A stretch of 64,000 nt of DNA, taken from positions 1,364,001 to 1,428,000 of the forward strand of contig NC_016474.1 of the NCBI RefSeq assembly GCF_000226095.1, read 5' to 3'. A model generated the notes under the pieces. The model did no database searches. It was given only the letters and a program-made list of their open reading frames with translations, and was not told the DNA's origin. A program made the position numbers and the translations under genes. Below, piece by piece: positions 46,876 to 58,493 of this stretch (the stretch's first letter is position 1; every line of letters begins with the position of its first letter). This stretch comes from Thermothelomyces thermophilus ATCC 42464. Taxonomy: Eukaryota; Ascomycota; Sordariomycetes; Sordariales; Chaetomiaceae.

Positions 46876-48219
46876 GAATTCGCGATGTTCGAGGCAAAAT
46901 CTTAACAACAACTTGGTAACTATCGGTGTCTCAACCCTAGTGACCGAAGTGTAAACTGCATCGAGATATATTTTTTTTTCCTGTTTCCTATACAGTACAC
47001 ATACTTTAGCCAGCGATACTGTTGATTCCCGACGTTGCCACCGGTCAACATCCGAACTTCGCCTATCTGTCGTCACGAGAAATTTCCCATCACCAAAGAG
47101 GCAGCCACTGTTGCTGACGCCAGAGCTAGAAGCAGTCAAACTCGGGGTGTTAGCAACATTCCGCCGTCCCGTCCTTGATTTGAGTTATTGACCTTTGGAG
47201 GTCTCGGCTATCATCTCATTGGGCAGATTGCGAAAGGCGCATACCCAAAGGCGTTTTCTCTGTGCCACACCACCCCCAGTCGTGTTGTGGGCCAATCTCC
47301 ACGCTGGGTAGTGTACGGATTACACTAGTGCAGCAGTGGCTTATTCGTTCTTCGCGCGCTACTACCCTGCCATCCGACGGCTAAAACGGGCTGCAGACCC
47401 CTGCTCCTGCTAACTTCCTCAGCCCTATGGTAGGGCTCATTCATTCCTCGAGTACGCAGTATGAGCGCCCAGGCACCTTCTTAGCGCCCCGTCACTACTT
47501 GGCCCTGCTTTTGGCCAATCTTTCTCTGGAGCTCGTTCAAACAGTCGCATCCCCCCGTTCGTTCCGCCGGGAGGTTGTTCAGTAACCGAAACCCCATTCC
47601 CCTGCGCTATTTCCCAAGCGGTCATGGCGAGGCCGTGCACATAGTCGCCGGCTGCCACGACGATGATCAGCGTCTGTATCATGTGGGTTGAACTACCTTA
47701 GCTCGTAGCCCAGGAAAGGTCTATTACCGGCGGCCACATCCCCGTTCCAGCGGGTTCCATGACGCACTCCATGATCTAAGCATCCTTCTTCAGCTAGTCA
47801 GGGCATTTTTTTCCCACGTGGAACTGCCCGTTCCTGTCGCAATTGTTCGAAGGCCTCATCGACCATGCGCAGAGAGACCGCGTGCTTGGCTCTGGGGTTA
47901 CCTCCGGGTCTTTAACGCAAAGGAAATAGTACCAGGTTTTTAAATGGCATCCCTCTCCCAGGGCGTCAGCTTTTCGTCCGCCTTTTCGTGTCCGGGGCCC
48001 ACGCCATGCTGACTCCTACTGCGCGAAATCACCACTCGCCAGGGTTGGCCAATTGCAACCCCCCTTTTTTTTACGCTCATAGAAGGTCTACCAGGGCTTT
48101 CGGCGGATACAAAAGAGGCACGGCGAAGACTCCTTTATTTCGGAAGTCTCGCCCACGTTGATCATCGTCGGACACCCTGGCGAAGACACACCGGTTTCAC
48201 GCTATAATTTTGATCCGTG
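46876..48219. other. Intergenic gap between DLD2 and the Zn2Cys6 gene
   Basis: The gap is 1.3 kb. It carries a GTGTACGGATTACAC word near 47310-47324. No gene, RNA or mobile element was recognised. Confidence 0.5.
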
Positions 48220-50833
48220 ATGGGTGAGAGTCTCTTCCCTGGAGAGATAATTCGGCTCTTTCTTGTTGCCGTGATGCCGTCCTTGTCTACTGGCGGCGCG
48301 CACCGGCCAGCGCTGCCATAACGGGAGACAATTTGCGAGTTCATTTCACTAACCTAGGAAACAAAGTGGGAGTTCCGGGCAAATACAAAGGCTGCGAGAG
48401 TATGGATATCCTTTACCGCCCGCCCTCACAATGAAAAAAGGTTGCTAACATTCATTCTAGCATGCCGTCTCCGCCGAGTAAAGGTACGTCGGCAACGGAG
48501 TGTCTCGCCCGCCCGAGAGCGAAAAAGAAACGGGACGAGCCGCCGTCGCCTACCACCCCCCCTCCCGTTCCATCACACCTCATCTCCTTGGCTCTCACCG
48601 CATTTCCTCCCATCCATTCCCCTTTCGAAACAGGCGGCGTGACGCGAACAAAACAAACATACCTACAAGACTCAACAAGCCCGACTCATTCATCACTCGT
48701 GGTGGTTCGCACAGACCCTCCAGATCATCCCCATGACAGCTGACAAAACAAAAACACAATCATAAACAGTGCGACAACCAGCGCCCCCACTGCCGAAAAT
48801 GCCTCGACGGCGGCCGCATCTGCGCCGGCTATGAGCGCGAGACCGTCTTCATCATCGGCACCCTCGACGACCGCGGTCGCTGCTCCTCGCACCCCCCGAG
48901 GGTCGTCAACAAGGCTTCGGGAACCGGGGGTGGTAGTACTGGTGGTAGTAGTAGCGGCAGCGGAAGCGGCAGCAAGAAGGCGAGATCCAGGTCGTCTACG
49001 CTCGTTACCAAGGAATCGGTGGGTGGTGGTGGTGGTGGCGATGAGGGAAAAGAAAGCGGTACTGTGGTCGAAGTTGTGGTTGATGGGGAGCCAAGACCGG
49101 CTTGGGATGACCTCGTTCAGCTAGACTGTCGTCGACCTCGGCAGCGTCGCGGGAGGTATTCGACGCAGCTTGCCGGTCTGGGAACAGATTTGGCGGGTGT
49201 TGTGGTGAGGGAGAGCGGGGGCGGTGGTTCCTGTCTCTCGCTGCCGGCGTATGGAACGCCAGATGTGCAGCTCGGGATGGGAACGGAGGAGCTCCGGCTG
49301 GGACCGCGGTGCCTGGTGCATCTCGCTGCTCCCGATCAGGGACAGGGAGTGGCACATAGTGTCTGCATGTTCCTTTATCAGGTGAGTTGAGAATGCGAGC
49401 TTGGCGGTCGGGTGTTGCTCCCAACTCACCACGCGCAGCATGGCAACGACCCTTACTTCGCCAACCAACCACACTGGAAGGATCCATTCGTCCAAAGCGA
49501 CAATGTCCTCCGGGCGGCTCCAGAACAGTTCCGTTCGTTTCCCGCCCACCACTTCTTCGCCCGCTTCTACCGTCCCAACGCTGTAAGTCTGGCTTTACTG
49601 GCACTCCCCCCTGCTCTTGCCGTCAGCCCCATCCAGACTCTCACGGCTTGTAAAAAACAACAGATTATGACCGCCCTTCTGAACCGCACCCCAACGTTTC
49701 TTGCCGAGTCCCAATGGCTCTCCGTCCCTTTCGAGATTCACCCCAAAGCCCCTCTCGACCGGTTGTTCGACAACCTCGCCGTCCTAGCTTCTCTTCTTCC
49801 TCGTGCGGACCACGTCCTCTCGCAGGAGCCTACCTTCGCTCGTCGGCTGATGGCGCAGGAGTTGCTTAATGACTGTCTGGATCTGGAGATGGAGATGGGC
49901 CGGTGGTATACCTCCCTGCAACACCCGTCAATGTCCGGCAGCGCTGGTGGAGGAGCTGGGGGAAAACCGCTTTTCTGGCTCTCTGACTCGACGGTGACGA
50001 GGGTTAACCCCCCTTTCAATCCGCTAATCTTCCGAGACAACCACACCGCCCTCGCCCTGTCCTACTACTGGGCCGCCCTCGTCCTCTTCTACCCCACCAT
50101 CTGGCGCCTCTACTTCGCCGCCGTTATCGACGCCGTCGTCGTCATGGATACCACCACCACCTCCAACCCTCCGTCGTACCTCCCGCATCACCAACCCCAC
50201 CAGCACCAGTACCAGCAGCACCAGTACCAGCAGCAACAACAACAACAGCTGCCACAGAGCACCACCCCCTCCATGTTCACTCCCCTCCCCATCCCCCCGC
50301 GCCTCCAAGACCTCGACCCGATGCGCTACTCCCTGCCACAGGTTCGCCAGATCGCCGGCAACGTCTGCCGCGCTCTCGACTTCCTCCTCCTCGTCCTCCT
50401 CCCTCTCCCCCTCCTCCCCCCCGAAGGCAACAAAAACAGCAGCAGCAGCAGCAACAACAGCAACAATACTCCCGTTCCCCTCCCCGGGTGGGCCCAGCCA
50501 GACCTGCTTTGGCTTCCCCTCCTTGCCGTGGCACGGCTCTTCCGCGAGCTGGGAGGCATCGTCTCCGCCCAGCCGGGAGGGGCATCTCAGGCCGGTGCGG
50601 GGATGGGCATGGGAATGCAGATGGGGGTTGGGATGGGGCTGGGGATGGGCGCGGGTCTAGACATGGGTTTGATGGATGCGTCGTCGGGCGACGGCGGCGG
50701 CGGCGGCGGCGGCGAAGGGCGGCTGGTGGAGGAGATGTGGTGCGATGGCCTCAGGGAGAGGCTGCTCGGGCGGGTCGGGGAGATGAGGGAGGTTGTGGCG
50801 GGGAGGAGGTGGTTTGATGTTGCCTCTCTCTGA
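48220..50833 (+). CDS. Zn2Cys6 fungal transcription factor
   Basis: Proposed exons are 48220-48223, 48358-48399, 48461-48483, 48770-49381, 49439-49582 and 49664-50833, giving 664 residues. Joining the first four exons yields MGNKVGVPGKYKGCETCRL and then a perfect CX2CX6CX6CX2CX6C cluster with cysteines at 14, 17, 24, 31, 34 and 41. YERETVFIIGT follows, as in a known subgroup of fungal regulators. The remaining protein has Gly/Ser repeats (about 65-100), a regulatory region with helical segments, a Gln-rich patch (about 440) and a Gly/Met-rich C-terminus. No pathway can be assigned, and no gene cluster sits next to it. The 4-nt first exon is the least certain part. The 81-bp intron at 49583-49663 is stop-free and in frame. 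Introns have GT-AG ends and CTAAC/CTGAC branch sites. Confidence 0.82.
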
Positions 50834-52017
50834 TGAGTGATGAGTAGGTATCTAGATGGTTGGGAAAAGAAAATGAAAATGGGATGAAATACGAAGAGGG
50901 GGGGAATCGAGAGAGGGGGGAACTTGGGTTTGTTTGCTCCAATTCCCAGCTGGTTTGGGCCCCAATTTGCTAGCAGCCTTTGTCACTGTTCTGTTAGGAT
51001 TGTCTGATTGGCATAATTACACTGTTTCAATTCCCTCCCTCCATTCCTTCTTCTTCTTCTTCTTGACTTTTTGTTTACTACTTGTGTGCTCCGCACAGCC
51101 ATCATTGCTCTCTTGTGGGTTCGAGGAGCTGCCATCTCGTTCCACATTAGGAGATCTGAGGCCGTTCCCCTCCAGAGCTTATCGGTTGTATGGTTGTATG
51201 TACGTACATACATTGCCGAACGGGCGGGCGGGCTAAAAACTGCACCTGCCAGCGGTGACGACGATGTCCGCCCGGGTCCTCTCTCTCTCCCCAAACGACA
51301 CAAATAATTTTCGATTTTTAAACGTTCTCTAAAAGGTAGCAAGCTAGCCTGTCTCCCACCACTTGACGAGGGGGGTTCATGGCGCGGTTGGCGATTGCCA
51401 TAGAGATCGACGCCTGCTCGATATCGGGGTGAGCGAGGGATCCTAGCGCAACCAATCGCGATTGCGTGTAGACGTTACCCCAGCAATGTCTCTCACTCCG
51501 GAGGAGCAGCAAGTGTGCCGGGTGTCTTCTCGCGGACCTTCGATAAGGGGCGATCTTTAGAAGAGTGGGAAAGCCCCCGAACACTCTGCCCTCAGGGGAC
51601 AGAGCACCCTTCAGGCGTTCCATCGAACGCTAACTATATGCCGACGACCGGAATCCGGTTCCCGTCCGGCGGGGGACTGGACTGCTCTTCCGACCAAGCC
51701 ATATATCTGAGAAGGCGATCTGGCCATCCAGCAGCTCGTCATCTCGGGGTCTCTCTGGTCCGGCTTGAACATGATCAGAGTCAAGCCTCTCCCACTTGGC
51801 GCTGCCATGTCTATCGAGAAGAGGCCGTCGGCTAGATGAACTCGCGAGAACGGGGAGATCAGGCCAATGGGACGAGAACAATGGCAAAGCAACTTGGAAG
51901 AAAGGGGGGGGGGGAATTATCATCTCGAATATGCCGACCGTCAACAAATACCGTGGACAACGCCAAACCAAGAATGCGACGATATATATACGGAGTGTGA
52001 CGCAGAGATCCCCCTTC
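50834..52017. other. Intergenic, between convergent genes
   Basis: The gap is 1.18 kb. It includes a (TTC)n patch near 51047-51063, a GTACGTACATACA word near 51198-51210 and a G11 run near 51905-51914. No ORF with support was seen. Confidence 0.5.
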
Positions 52018-54948
52018 CTAATACTCGAAATCATCATCCACCGCTGGCCCTTTGCTCTTGGCCACGCTCTCCTGTTTTCGGTACATCTCGGCCACCTGCC
52101 TGCTGGTGGTCGCCTCGTCTGGCTTCTTGTCATCGCGGACCTTGATGAAGCGGGGGAACCGCAGACTGATGCCCTTCTCCCCGCTCGGGTCAACCCCTTC
52201 CTTCATGCCGGCCTTGTACCGCGGGCTGAGCGTCAGATCGGCCGTCCTGACCTCCCACACATACCTGGGCTCGAACCAGACATCGGGCTGATGCTGGCTG
52301 CCGGAGCTGTGTGAGTAGAAGGGCTTTGGTCGGTCGATGACAATCTCCGAGAGCGATTTGTGAAGCTCTTCGAGCACGGCCTCGCTGAAGCCCGTGCCGA
52401 TGTTGCACACCGTCTCGTACGTGTCGGTACCCGGGTTGTAACACGCCAGCAGGAAGGCCCCGTAAACCGAGGTGCGCTTGCCCTTGCCGTAGTAGGCACC
52501 GAGGACGACGAGGTCCAGGGAGTCGCCAATGCCCGATAGATAGTCTTTCTTGATCTGAAAGGGGCGTCAGTGACATCCAGTTGGTTGCTCAAAGGAGCGA
52601 GACAACGGCATACCTTGAGCCAGTTCCGGCTGCGCTTGCTCGGCTCATATCCGCTCTCCTCGCCATCCAACATCTTGACCATCAAGCCCTCGCAAGATGC
52701 CTTGACCGATTCGTCGAGAAACGCCTGGATCTCGTCCAACTCCTGCCCATTCATGTATGTGGCGAAGGCGAACTCGCCCTCAACGGGCTGGAACGCCTGT
52801 TGAAGCAGCTCGCGGCGCTCCCTGAGTGACTTTTTCACGACCGCCTCGCCGTTCAGATAGAGCAGGTCGAAGGCGAACACGCACACCGTGACCTTGACGT
52901 CTTCCACTTTGACATCCTTCTTCTTGCGCGTCATGAGCTGTTGGAAGGGGAGGACCTTCTTCTCCTTGACATCCCACGCTACGGACTCGCAGTCCAGCAC
53001 GAAGCTCTTGGTGTCCTCCTTGACCCAGGTTGGCAGCTTAGCGAGGATGTCGGGGTATTTTTTGGAGAGATCTTCTGAGTTTCTCGAGAAGATGGCAGCC
53101 ACACCCTTGCCGACCTCCTTGGTGGCACCCATTGCCGACTGGCTGAGTTGCTCATCCGTGTCCTTGGCGACGTAGTGGATCTGCGCCCTCTCGCCGTCAT
53201 ATTTGTACTCGCACGTGAAGGTCTGGCCTTCGAAGCGGTCGAGAACTTCAGTGATGGCCTTTGTCGGCTTCGCCAACATGGGCTTCAAAGGCACGCCAGG
53301 GCGCAGCTTGCAGTGTTCTCTCAAGTTCTCGATTCCGTATTTCACCATTGCAGGGATGATGATATCGTAGCTGGGCAATTCGCTGCGCACCGTTAGCAAG
53401 AATATCGAAGAACGCCTTTCAGGAGTGAGAGCGAGCACGAACCTGTAGACCGTCTTGAGAATCGACTCGCCCTTTTCGAGATCACTCGTACTCGGGACCG
53501 TCCCTTTTTGGTACGCCTCGTGCGCGACAACAGCCTGTGCGAGCGCAACGATGACCGTCTTCTCCGCCAGACCAAGTCTCAACTTGCCCTCCAGGAAGCG
53601 AACGATGTATTTGGCCTCGCTCGGGCCGCCCTTGTCTTTGGTGATATCCACCTTACCCGTTCCATTGGCATCGGCAGCCGACAAGAGCTTCTTGATGCCG
53701 TCCACCTTCCTGCCTTGCGCCCCATTGCCAGTCACTGTGGCAATTCCCATCAAACCCTTGTGGACGCCTCGTACAGTGAGCGGCTTCGGCTTGAACATGG
53801 TCGGCTGTGTCGATCTAGACTTGACGGCAACCAAGCCGAGATCGCCAATCTCTTTCTGATCTTGCTTGATGACTGCCAGACTGCGACCGGTAGACTCGCC
53901 GATCGCCTTCATGATGAGCGACTCGCCAATGCCAAGCTCGATGCCAGCAAAGTCGGGAGCAAGCTTGTTGACCATGAGCAGGACCGTCGGCAGGAGGTCG
54001 TCCGGCGTAAGCCTGAGAACCTGGCGCAGAAACAGCGAGCAGTGAGCCAAGATTTCGAGCCGCTTAGTGGTGAGCTCGATCAACGAAAAGGTCTTGCAGA
54101 GCGCGGCGTATGGCACTGGGTCGCCCTCTTTCCAGTCGGGGTATGGGTGCTTGACGTCCGATTTGAGAGTGGCCTGGACCTTCTGGCGCGCCTTGGCTGC
54201 GACTTCGGGCTTTTCCTCCTCGTCTTGCATCTCCTCCTCCTCAACTTCAGATGATGACGACTCAGGCGTATCCTCCTCGGCCTCTGTCTTCGCGGCGACT
54301 TCGGGCTCGGTATCTTTTCCCTTCGGCGACTTGGTTCTGGCGGCAGAAGAGGCCTTCGTTGCCTTCTTCGGCTCCGGCTCTGGCGCATCCTCCATCTCTA
54401 CGTCATCCTCGTCCTCGTCCACGACGACCTTTCTTCCCCTTCTAGGCCGCTTGCTTGCGGGTGCCGCAACTTCAGCATCTTCCTCAACATCAGCCTTGCT
54501 TTCTTTAGCTGCAACCGCCGGCCTGGCAGGCCGTCCCCTCTTCTTGCTGTTCTCTGTTGACCCAGCGTTGTTAGCGCGGATAATCCCCTCGATGTCCCCT
54601 TTCCCCGTACCTTTATCCGACCCTACGCTCTCGTTGTCTTCCACTTCACTTGCCACCTCTTCCTTCTTCGGAACAACCTCCTCGTCATTCTCCTTCTTCT
54701 CATCGCCTGCTTTGGTCGAGAACCTCAACTTGGTCTGCTGAGCTGGCGCCGGCTTTCCTTTGGCTCCATTTGCCTGGCCAAAAAACTTGCTAACGACGTG
54801 TCAGCCAAAACCGCGCCTAGCAACCTGACAGCTGAAAATAACATAAAATAAGTAATAATAACGGAGCCCTTGCGGCAGATGTGATTACCAACCCCAAGGT
54901 AGTCTGCCCGCTCTTCACATACCCCAGGGTAGCCTGCTTGCGCGCCAT
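52018..54948 (-). CDS. CDC9: DNA ligase I (ATP-dependent)
   Basis: Exons 54948-54893, 54789-52614 and 52554-52018 give 922 residues. Splicing of intron 1 creates a PCNA-interaction box, QTTLGKFF, from the two exons. Residues 25-185 are acidic and basic low complexity with nuclear-signal-like KRPRRGRK. The DNA-binding domain follows (about 190-450). The adenylation domain holds the AMP-accepting lysine K548 in EYKYDGERAQIH, and DLLYLNGE and SCEGLMVKML are further nucleotidyltransferase motifs. The OB-fold contains RNWLKIKKDYLSG, formed across intron 2. The enzyme seals Okazaki fragments and repair nicks. Donor 1 is GTTGGT, weaker than the others here, but it is the only choice that gives GKFF in frame. 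The frame is open upstream to an ATG at 55371, discussed as a finding. Confidence 0.94.
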
Positions 54949-55815
54949 CTCTTGTCTGCCGTGCCCGCTTTCTGTTCCGTTGCGTCCCCACCCGGTAACC
55001 TGGCGCTTCAGACTCAGGGCTGAGAGCCACGAGCGACGGTCGACGGCGACGGTTAGAGGCAGATGTCCGCGACAGAAGCGGCGGGACGAAGTCACAGGAG
55101 TCCCGGTGATGGAGCGGCAGAGGGAATCAGCGAAGTAGAGATGGGGGAGTCGGGGAGCCAGTTTTGCGTGGCTGGACGGAGGCTCGCGGGAAGGGAGTGA
55201 GAAGGAAAGGCAATGGGAGCATTTAACGCTTTCCAAATGTCGAAGTCGTGTGGCGAAAGACGGAGGTCGACCACTGTAATTGATAAGGGTTCCCGAGAGA
55301 GGCGGTGCAGGCAGTTCAATCAGGCAACAAAGCCGAAAAAGATGGCTGCGATTGGGTCGTGATTTAGGCAATTGGCGATCGTGGATCGTTGAGCTCGAGT
55401 CGCTTGTGGTGACGCGCTTTGACGCGACTTTTGGCGAAGGCAGCAGTTGGTTACAGGGGTCGCGTAAAGTGCACAGTCACATGAGTGAGCCGCCCAACAG
55501 AAAAGCACCGGCCATCAATGGGGCCGCTACCTTGGTGGAAGTTGTTCGTGACATTCATAACGTTCGATCGCTCAGCTCTCGATCGCAAAGTTGAATTTTG
55601 TAGTTAAGTCTTAACCAAGCAGGCAACAGCTGAAAAAAAAATTTCAAGCTTCCCATCCCGAACCTCAATTTCACGACCTTCCCAGGCTCTATAGCAGATT
55701 AGGATACTGTACAGCAAAACTCCCTAACGCTCGCTCAGAACCTCGCAGTCCCGGTATGAAACCTGTCCTCCCAAGGTGGAATCCATTAAAGCAAGCTGTC
55801 GGCTCCGCACGTTCC
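54949..55815. other. Upstream region of DNA ligase and 3' flank of PDA1
   Basis: The stretch is 0.87 kb. From 54949 to 55371 the minus strand is open in frame with the ligase. The remainder, 55372-55815, has mixed sequence with an A9 run near 55633. It contains the presumed ligase promoter and the PDA1 3' UTR. Confidence 0.45.
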
Positions 55816-57369
55816 TCAATGGAAGTAGTAAACCTCATCCGGCGTCCGGCCCCGGATAAACTGCGGCTCGGTGCCACGGACGTAGATATCCTCGAACAGG
55901 ATCTTGGCCGTAGGCTCGGGGAAGGGCATGGCCTCGGCGGCGGCGACCTCCTCATTGACGTGGTTGCGAGCCTCCTTGTCGATGGCCTTGAGCTCGTCCT
56001 CCTTCGCAACGCCCCAATCCAGGATGTGCTGCTTGAGGCCGGCAATGGGGTCGTGGGTGGACCGCATGCGCTGAATCTCCTCACGGGTACGGTAGGTGGT
56101 GCCAGGGTCGGACATGGAGTGACCGCCGTACCGGTAAGTGACGTACTCGAGAACAAGAGGGCCATTGTCCTGCTCAGTCCACTGCTTTCCGTACTGGACA
56201 GCAGCCTTGACGGCGAGCACGTCCATGCCGTTGATCTTCAGACCCGGGATGTACTGCCCGCGCTTGTAGTAGTCGGTCAGGGCCGATGAACGAGCCGCAG
56301 ATGTGCCCATACCGTACTTGTTATCTGCGCAGTTGTCAGTAACTGCAATTTCATTCATCAGTGACTGCGTGGCCCAGACTCACTCTCGCAGCCGAACAGC
56401 GCCGGGAGGTTCCAGAGCTTGGCCATGTTGAAAGCCTCGAAGACCTGACCCTGGTTGCTGGCACCGTCACCTATGGAAAAGTCAGCAGTTTGTCTCACAG
56501 ATCAAGTCCCGAGATTTGTGAGTGAGCATCCATACCGTAGAGAATGATGGTAGCCTTCTTGCCACCGGTGTACTTCTGGGCAAAAGCAAGACCGGCACCG
56601 ACGGGGACCTGAGCGCCGACGATACCGTTGCCGCCGTAGAAACCCTTGGCAAACATGTGCATGGAGCCACCCTTGCCGTAGGCGATGCCCTCGCGGCGGC
56701 CGAGCAGCTCACCGATGATGGAGCGGACAGTACCACCACGCATGTACGCGAAGCCGTGGCATCGGTACGAGGTGATAACGTCGTCAGACTTGTTGATAGC
56801 GTGCTCAATACCGACGGCGACGGCCTCCTGACCGGTGGAAAGGTGGCAAAAACCCCGGATCTTCTTCTCCTTGTATAGCCTGTCGGCAGCCATCTCCATT
56901 TGCCTTTATCCAGCATAGATGTCAGCCTGGCGGGTCCGATGCAGAATTCCCAGGAGGTTGGCACTGCATACCTGACAACTACCATGTCGCGATACATGTC
57001 CTTCAGTTCCTTCTTGGTTACCTCGAGCGTGTAGGGGGGCGGGTCGAGCTCGTAGGTCTCGAAGCTCTCATCGCTGAGCCTGATGTGGAAAGGCTCGTCA
57101 TCGGACTGTTTTCCAAACAGCAACTTTAGTAACACGCTGATTGACCACCCGAGCTCAGCCCAGTTGGCTAAACCAGGGCAATATCGCGATCCCACGCCGA
57201 CGTATCAATTGAATTGAAAGCCTACCTCCGGAATGGAGGTCTTGTCGACCTGCGCCGACGCAGCATTGGTGGTAACTGTCCTCCGGGCGGCGGCGATGGG
57301 AGCAGCTTGGGCGCGCTGAGCAGCGCGGATCGGCACTGCCCGCGATATCCGGACGGCCCGCGAGAACAT
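55816..57369 (-). CDS. PDA1: Pyruvate dehydrogenase E1 component, alpha subunit
   Basis: Exons 57369-57226, 57105-56972, 56903-56536, 56470-56384 and 56324-55816 give 413 residues. The presequence is [20 protein letters not shown]. The thiamine-diphosphate motif begins with [15 protein letters not shown] and ends about 25 residues later in ENN, spread over exons 3 to 5. The regulatory serine loop reads [20 protein letters not shown], matching the site phosphorylated by PDH kinase. It works with E1 beta in the mitochondrial matrix to decarboxylate pyruvate and feed acetyl groups to E2. The length is close to that of yeast Pda1 (420). Each of the four junctions restores conserved sequence (for example [11 protein letters not shown]). 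It is transcribed in the same direction as the flanking ligase and F-box genes. Confidence 0.97.
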
Positions 57370-58493
57370 TGTGTGACGAGATGCGATGTGATATGAGCGA
57401 GGTTAGTGGAGGAGGTAGGTGGGGAGGAAATCAGTCTGAGAAAGAAACAGAAGAAACAGCGGATTCTGTGAAATCGCAAAGTTCTGCTTCCTGCGTGCAA
57501 AGCTGACCCTGCAGCAGTCTTGAGAAAAAGGGCGGCCCATTTTTTGGCGTTGGGGGACTGTGATGCTTGTTGAACAGGAGCTAGGCTGTTTTGGGAAAGC
57601 TAACATGGGCTGCTTCTGGTGGTCCGGGCCCATCGGACCTCCACTGACCGCGCGCTATTTTCTGTGACAGCTCGGAAAGGGCCGACCAAGAACCCCAAGT
57701 GGATCTGTCAAAAGTGAAGAGATAAGATAGTGTACTCCGTCTTTGTCAGTACGTACGGAGTGATCCGTACACACTACGGAGTGGACATTCAGAAGGATGA
57801 TCAACTCTATATTGTAAACTAACTCAGCTAAGTGAGAAGCCAGTTTCAATTGAGGCTAAGCCGACGATGCGAGTTCGGGTTAGACTTCGTCCAGTTCCGT
57901 CGGTTACTTTCGGAGACCGGAGTCGGGACATTGTTGCAGTCCCACAATGCTTTTTGCACATTCGTTGCTCCAGAGCACAAGTCGCAGCAGACGCCAAGGT
58001 TAAAGGAGGTAGTGTGCTCAACTTCGATCATTCAATTCACCGCTAAACCGACAACTCTAGCCCGAACATCGCGGGGACTGTGCCATATCATCACTAGGTC
58101 AAGCCCCGCCTAATTTCAACACGGGATAGCAAGTTCTCCCGCAATACTCCGAACACAGCGTGCTGTATGAAGCCGAATCCGCGCCTGACCTTGGAACCCC
58201 CATCCTCCTAATGTCCCAATGCCGAATTGCTTGATAATATCCCTAAGGTCTTCGCCCAATAAAACCATGCGAACTGTTGGAAACTTGAAACGCCATAGCA
58301 ATGCCCACACTTGTGTCTCTTATCGTTGACTTTGGTATCGTAGTCCCGTATGCCTCTGTCGCCGGAGAGTGCAACCATAATAGAAAACGCTGACCTGCGT
58401 GTGCGAGCCGCTTCGGAGGGTATCTGCGTGTAAAAGAGAAAAAGATGAACCACGTGCTCGCTGCTACTCGCAATGTCCTGGTAATAACGCCAG
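57370..58493. other. Intergenic gap, PDA1 promoter and F-box gene 3' flank
   Basis: The gap is 1.12 kb. At 57730-57783 there is a dense group of GTACTCCGT, GTACGTACGGAGT, GATCCGTACAC and TACGGAGT words, some in inverted orientation. No ORF or RNA gene was recognised. Confidence 0.5.
57730..57783. repeat. Inverted GTACTCCGT / ACGGAGT words
   Basis: Within 54 bases the sequence has GTACTCCGT once and ACGGAGT twice, together with GTACGTAC and ATCCGTAC. The outer copies are inverted and could pair, with a loop of about 30 bases. It is about 360 bp upstream of the PDA1 start. Confidence 0.55.
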
